A stretch of 12,421 bases of DNA from assembly GCA_026770585.1 (NCBI GenBank), contig MU647053.1:118974-131394 (forward strand), written 5' to 3'. The notes under the pieces were generated by a model, which saw only the letters and a list, made by a program, of their open reading frames with translations, ran no database searches and was not told the DNA's origin. Source of the DNA: Baffinella frigidus (lineage: Eukaryota > Cryptophyceae > Cryptomonadales > Baffinellaceae). Positions within the stretch are counted from its first letter, which is position 1. Every line of letters starts with the position of its first letter. Shown here one piece after another: positions 7,401-10,400 of this stretch. The translations under genes were made by a program, and so were the position numbers.

Positions 7401-10400
7401 CGACCATATGATGTATTGGTGAATGCGACATTGGTGAATTGTGTGTAAGACGACCATATGGTGTATCGGTGAATATGGCCCCCGGTCTCAGTCTACTTAC
7501 TCTGGTGAGCCCGGCCCAAAGTTGACGGATTCGTACTGCGGAACCAGCATGTCAACTTTAGAATAGTCGGCCAACCCGCCTGCAGCCCGTATCCTACGCA
7601 CTCCCGAATCAGATGCTTTACAGGCCACTAATGAGTCGCTTTACAAAGTAGAGGGCTCACAACCTTCACTCAACGGGAGTCGCTTTACTGTTGAGTTACT
7701 TTACAGTCTGTCTCAGTCTATTTGGGTTTACCACTTTGGTGCGCCCGGGCTCTTTTCCGCTCCAAAGTTGACGGATTTGTACCGCGGGCCGAGCATGTCA
7801 ACTTAATCTCCATACAAGTATCAATTAATTGCCTGTGGCAACGAAAATTACTACACGATTTGCTCATAAAAGTAATAGTAAAGCGTTTGTGTAGTAAATT
7901 TTGTTGCACCAAAAGCAATTAATTGATACTTTTGTGGAGATGAACCTTGAGAATAGTCGCGATCGTCGCGATTTGGAAGTGCCACTTGCCAGCGGCCGAG
8001 TTGCTCCCCCCCCGGATGTCCGGGGAAAATGCGGTTAGAATTCAATGCAAATGGATAAGATTCTAGTTCAATTAGTTTAGATGGACTGTATCCGCGAAGC
8101 CCCTGGTGGCTGCTAAGTGGTGTGGGAAGTAAGGACCCCACGCAGGACTGTTGGGGGGGGGGGTATTTCGTTCAATTAGGAGTCCTAACTAAGATTACTA
8201 TGCCCTAACTAATTTCTCCTATTAACCCTATGCGAGATCAAAGCCAGCGTACGGGAAGTAAGGACACGCCCCAATCCACCAATGCAACGTATGTTCGTCG
8301 TATCCCTTAAGTGCCCAGTAGGCTCATACGCCCTACCGTAGGGCCCTAGGACCTGCCTAGGACCTCTTGCGGGTCAATTTTGACCGGCTGGCCACTTAAG
8401 GGATACACAATTCACCAAAACTGGCCGTAACCACCAGCAACCCGAGGCGGCTCAAACCGGGATTTCCACCTGTAGTAGAGCGCTGTGCAGAGAAGTTGGC
8501 CACCGGAAAATGGGAAAATGGGGAAATTGGAACCATTTTGTCCACTTTTGAGAAATTCATGGTACTAAATTTCTCAGAAGTTGACAAAATGGCTCCAATT
8601 TCTCGATTTTCAATTATTTCCCGTGGCCAACTTCTCTGCACAGCGCTCTACTTTTCACCAATCCACCAAAAGGCAAAATATGGCCGGGAGACACACTATT
8701 CACCAAAGCAACCTATGGTCTTCTTACACACAATTCACCAATCCGAAATCCAGGTTCGGGCCTATCCTGTACCCGCGGTTGAAGAAGTGGTGCGATGACT
8801 ATTTCTACATCCCGGCGCGCAAGGAGCACCGCGGCGTCGGTGCAGTCCCCTCCCCTGAAGCAAAACGCGCCTTCTATTCGCCCATACACAGCTTCTCGAA
8901 TGTTCTGGAATGTTCTCGGAGGGCCGAGAGGCCAGGTGAATAGCAGGGTCAGGTGAAAAGCACAGGGTATTTACCACAGTAGGTGGATGGCAGGGTGTGC
9001 ACCCGCGTGTACGTTTGCAACGAATGCCCCACATCGACCCTCCCACACAGCGGGCTACGAAGGGGGTTTCGGCCCAAATTGGGCCACCTTCCCGTTACCT
9101 TATCTGTAGGAACCCCCCTATGACTCTACGGGTTGCCTACCGTAGGGTCCTAGGTCTTATCGCTTAGGGGTTATTCGAAATCCCTTCGAAGTCCGCTGTG
9201 TGGAACGGAGCCCATCCACAGCTTCTCGAATGTTCTCGAATGTTCTCAGACGGCCCAAAGACTCTGGATCGCATGGAGGCCGTGTCAGTAGTAAAAAAGG
9301 TCTCGGTAGGAGGTGGAGATGGAATCCATCCGGAAAAAGCTCGTAAGAGCGGCCGACACGGGGTACAGTAAGTAGCACGATGTGTAAGGCATGTGCCGCG
9401 CTGACGCTGGGTGTCTGACAATAAATTACCAATCTCTACAGGTCTCTTCCTGAACGCGCCCTGCAATCCCTCCTGGCAGGAGACATCTTCTTCGACGACA
9501 TGGATGCTTTGTCTGACTCGACAGACGCCCTCTAGTTTATGAACAGAGGTCGCTCTGTTGGTGTCAAGACAGGTCTCAAACCGACGTGCTTTAAAAGTGT
9601 GAGATGGAATCCCGCCTGGCAGGAGGCATTTTCTTCGACGACATGGGTGCTTTGTCTGACTCGACAGACGCCCTCCAGTTCATTGATAGAGGTCGCTCTG
9701 TTGTTGTCAAGACAGGTCACTTCCTGAACGCGCCCTGCACTCCCGCGGCGGGGGGGGTCTTTTTTGATGACATTTGCCATGCCATCAAAAGGCCTCGTCG
9801 GACGGGACTGCGGCCCTCCACTTCAAAACCATACATTATTGCCAAACTTACATATAATGCCTAGTTCAGGCGTCGACGCCTGAACTCTTCTCTGCAATCC
9901 CGCGGCGGTTCCCGTGACGGCATTGTTGTATGGTTTTCGTGAGCAGGAGGGATCTTCTTCGACGACATGGAGGCCTTGTCGGACGGGACAGCGGCCCTCG
10001 AGTTCGTCAAGGACGTACTCTCCCCGACCCAGCACTGAACTAATACCCTAAACCTTAAATTCAAGCCCTGCGCCCCAAATCCTAAACCCTACGCATGGGG
10101 TACCCCCCCACCCTGAATTCTTCCCCCACCCTGAAGAAATCCCTAAACCCTACACCCTAACCCCTTCATCGTTTAGGGTTTAGGGTTCAGGTTCTGGGAA
10201 ACCCCAACCCCAAGCCCCAAGCCTTGTCGGACGGGACACCCGCTTAGAGTTCGTCAAGGACGTACGCTCCCTTCCAGAAACTCAGGGCTGAAATTCCGAC
10301 GTACGCTCCCTTCCAGAAACTCCGGGCTGAAATTCCGATGTACGCTCCCTTCCAGAAATTCAGGGCTGAAAGGGGAGCGCTTCCCTACCCCATGCGCCGC

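Larger units (their letters stand above)
7059..8753 (+). other. Intron 6 of CPOX (1695 nt, phase 2)
   Basis: GTGAGG...ATCCAG. It holds three AAAGTTGAC elements, exon F-like shards, a 50-bp tandem repeat and its inverted remnant, and elements of families D, M, G and C. No independent gene is seen; 7593-7720 and 7950-8078 show nothing I recognise. Confidence 0.8.
8840..9946 (+). other. Intron 7 of CPOX (1107 nt, phase 1)
   Basis: GTGCAG...GAGCAG. It contains CACAGCTTCTCGAATGTTCT repeats at 8887 and 9216 flanking a family A MITE (9044-9201), then three copies of exon H. 9250-9440 shows nothing recognisable. No independent gene is seen. Confidence 0.8.

Noticed and set aside
7215-7457. Minus-strand frame with histidine-rich repeats
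   Set aside because: It is the 50-bp tandem repeat read in successive frames; the period is not a multiple of three and no family resemblance is seen.
7276-7475. CRISPR-like array
   Set aside because: Whole 50-bp units repeat with scattered differences, so there is no constant repeat plus variable spacer layout.
8581-8943. 120-residue open frame as the protein-coding unit
   Set aside because: Only residues encoded from 8754 to 8839 match CPOX. The upstream part is MITE and repeat sequence, the downstream part is intron.
9269-9290. A further exon H shard (GCATGGAGGCCGTGTCAGTA)
   Set aside because: It resembles ATGGAGGCCTTGTCGGA over about 16 bases only, with no GGIFFDD block or splice site beside it; too short to claim.
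9157-9466. Two overlapping minus-strand frames of 91 and 100 residues
   Set aside because: They run through a MITE end and intron sequence, have no recognisable motif, and oppose the supported gene.
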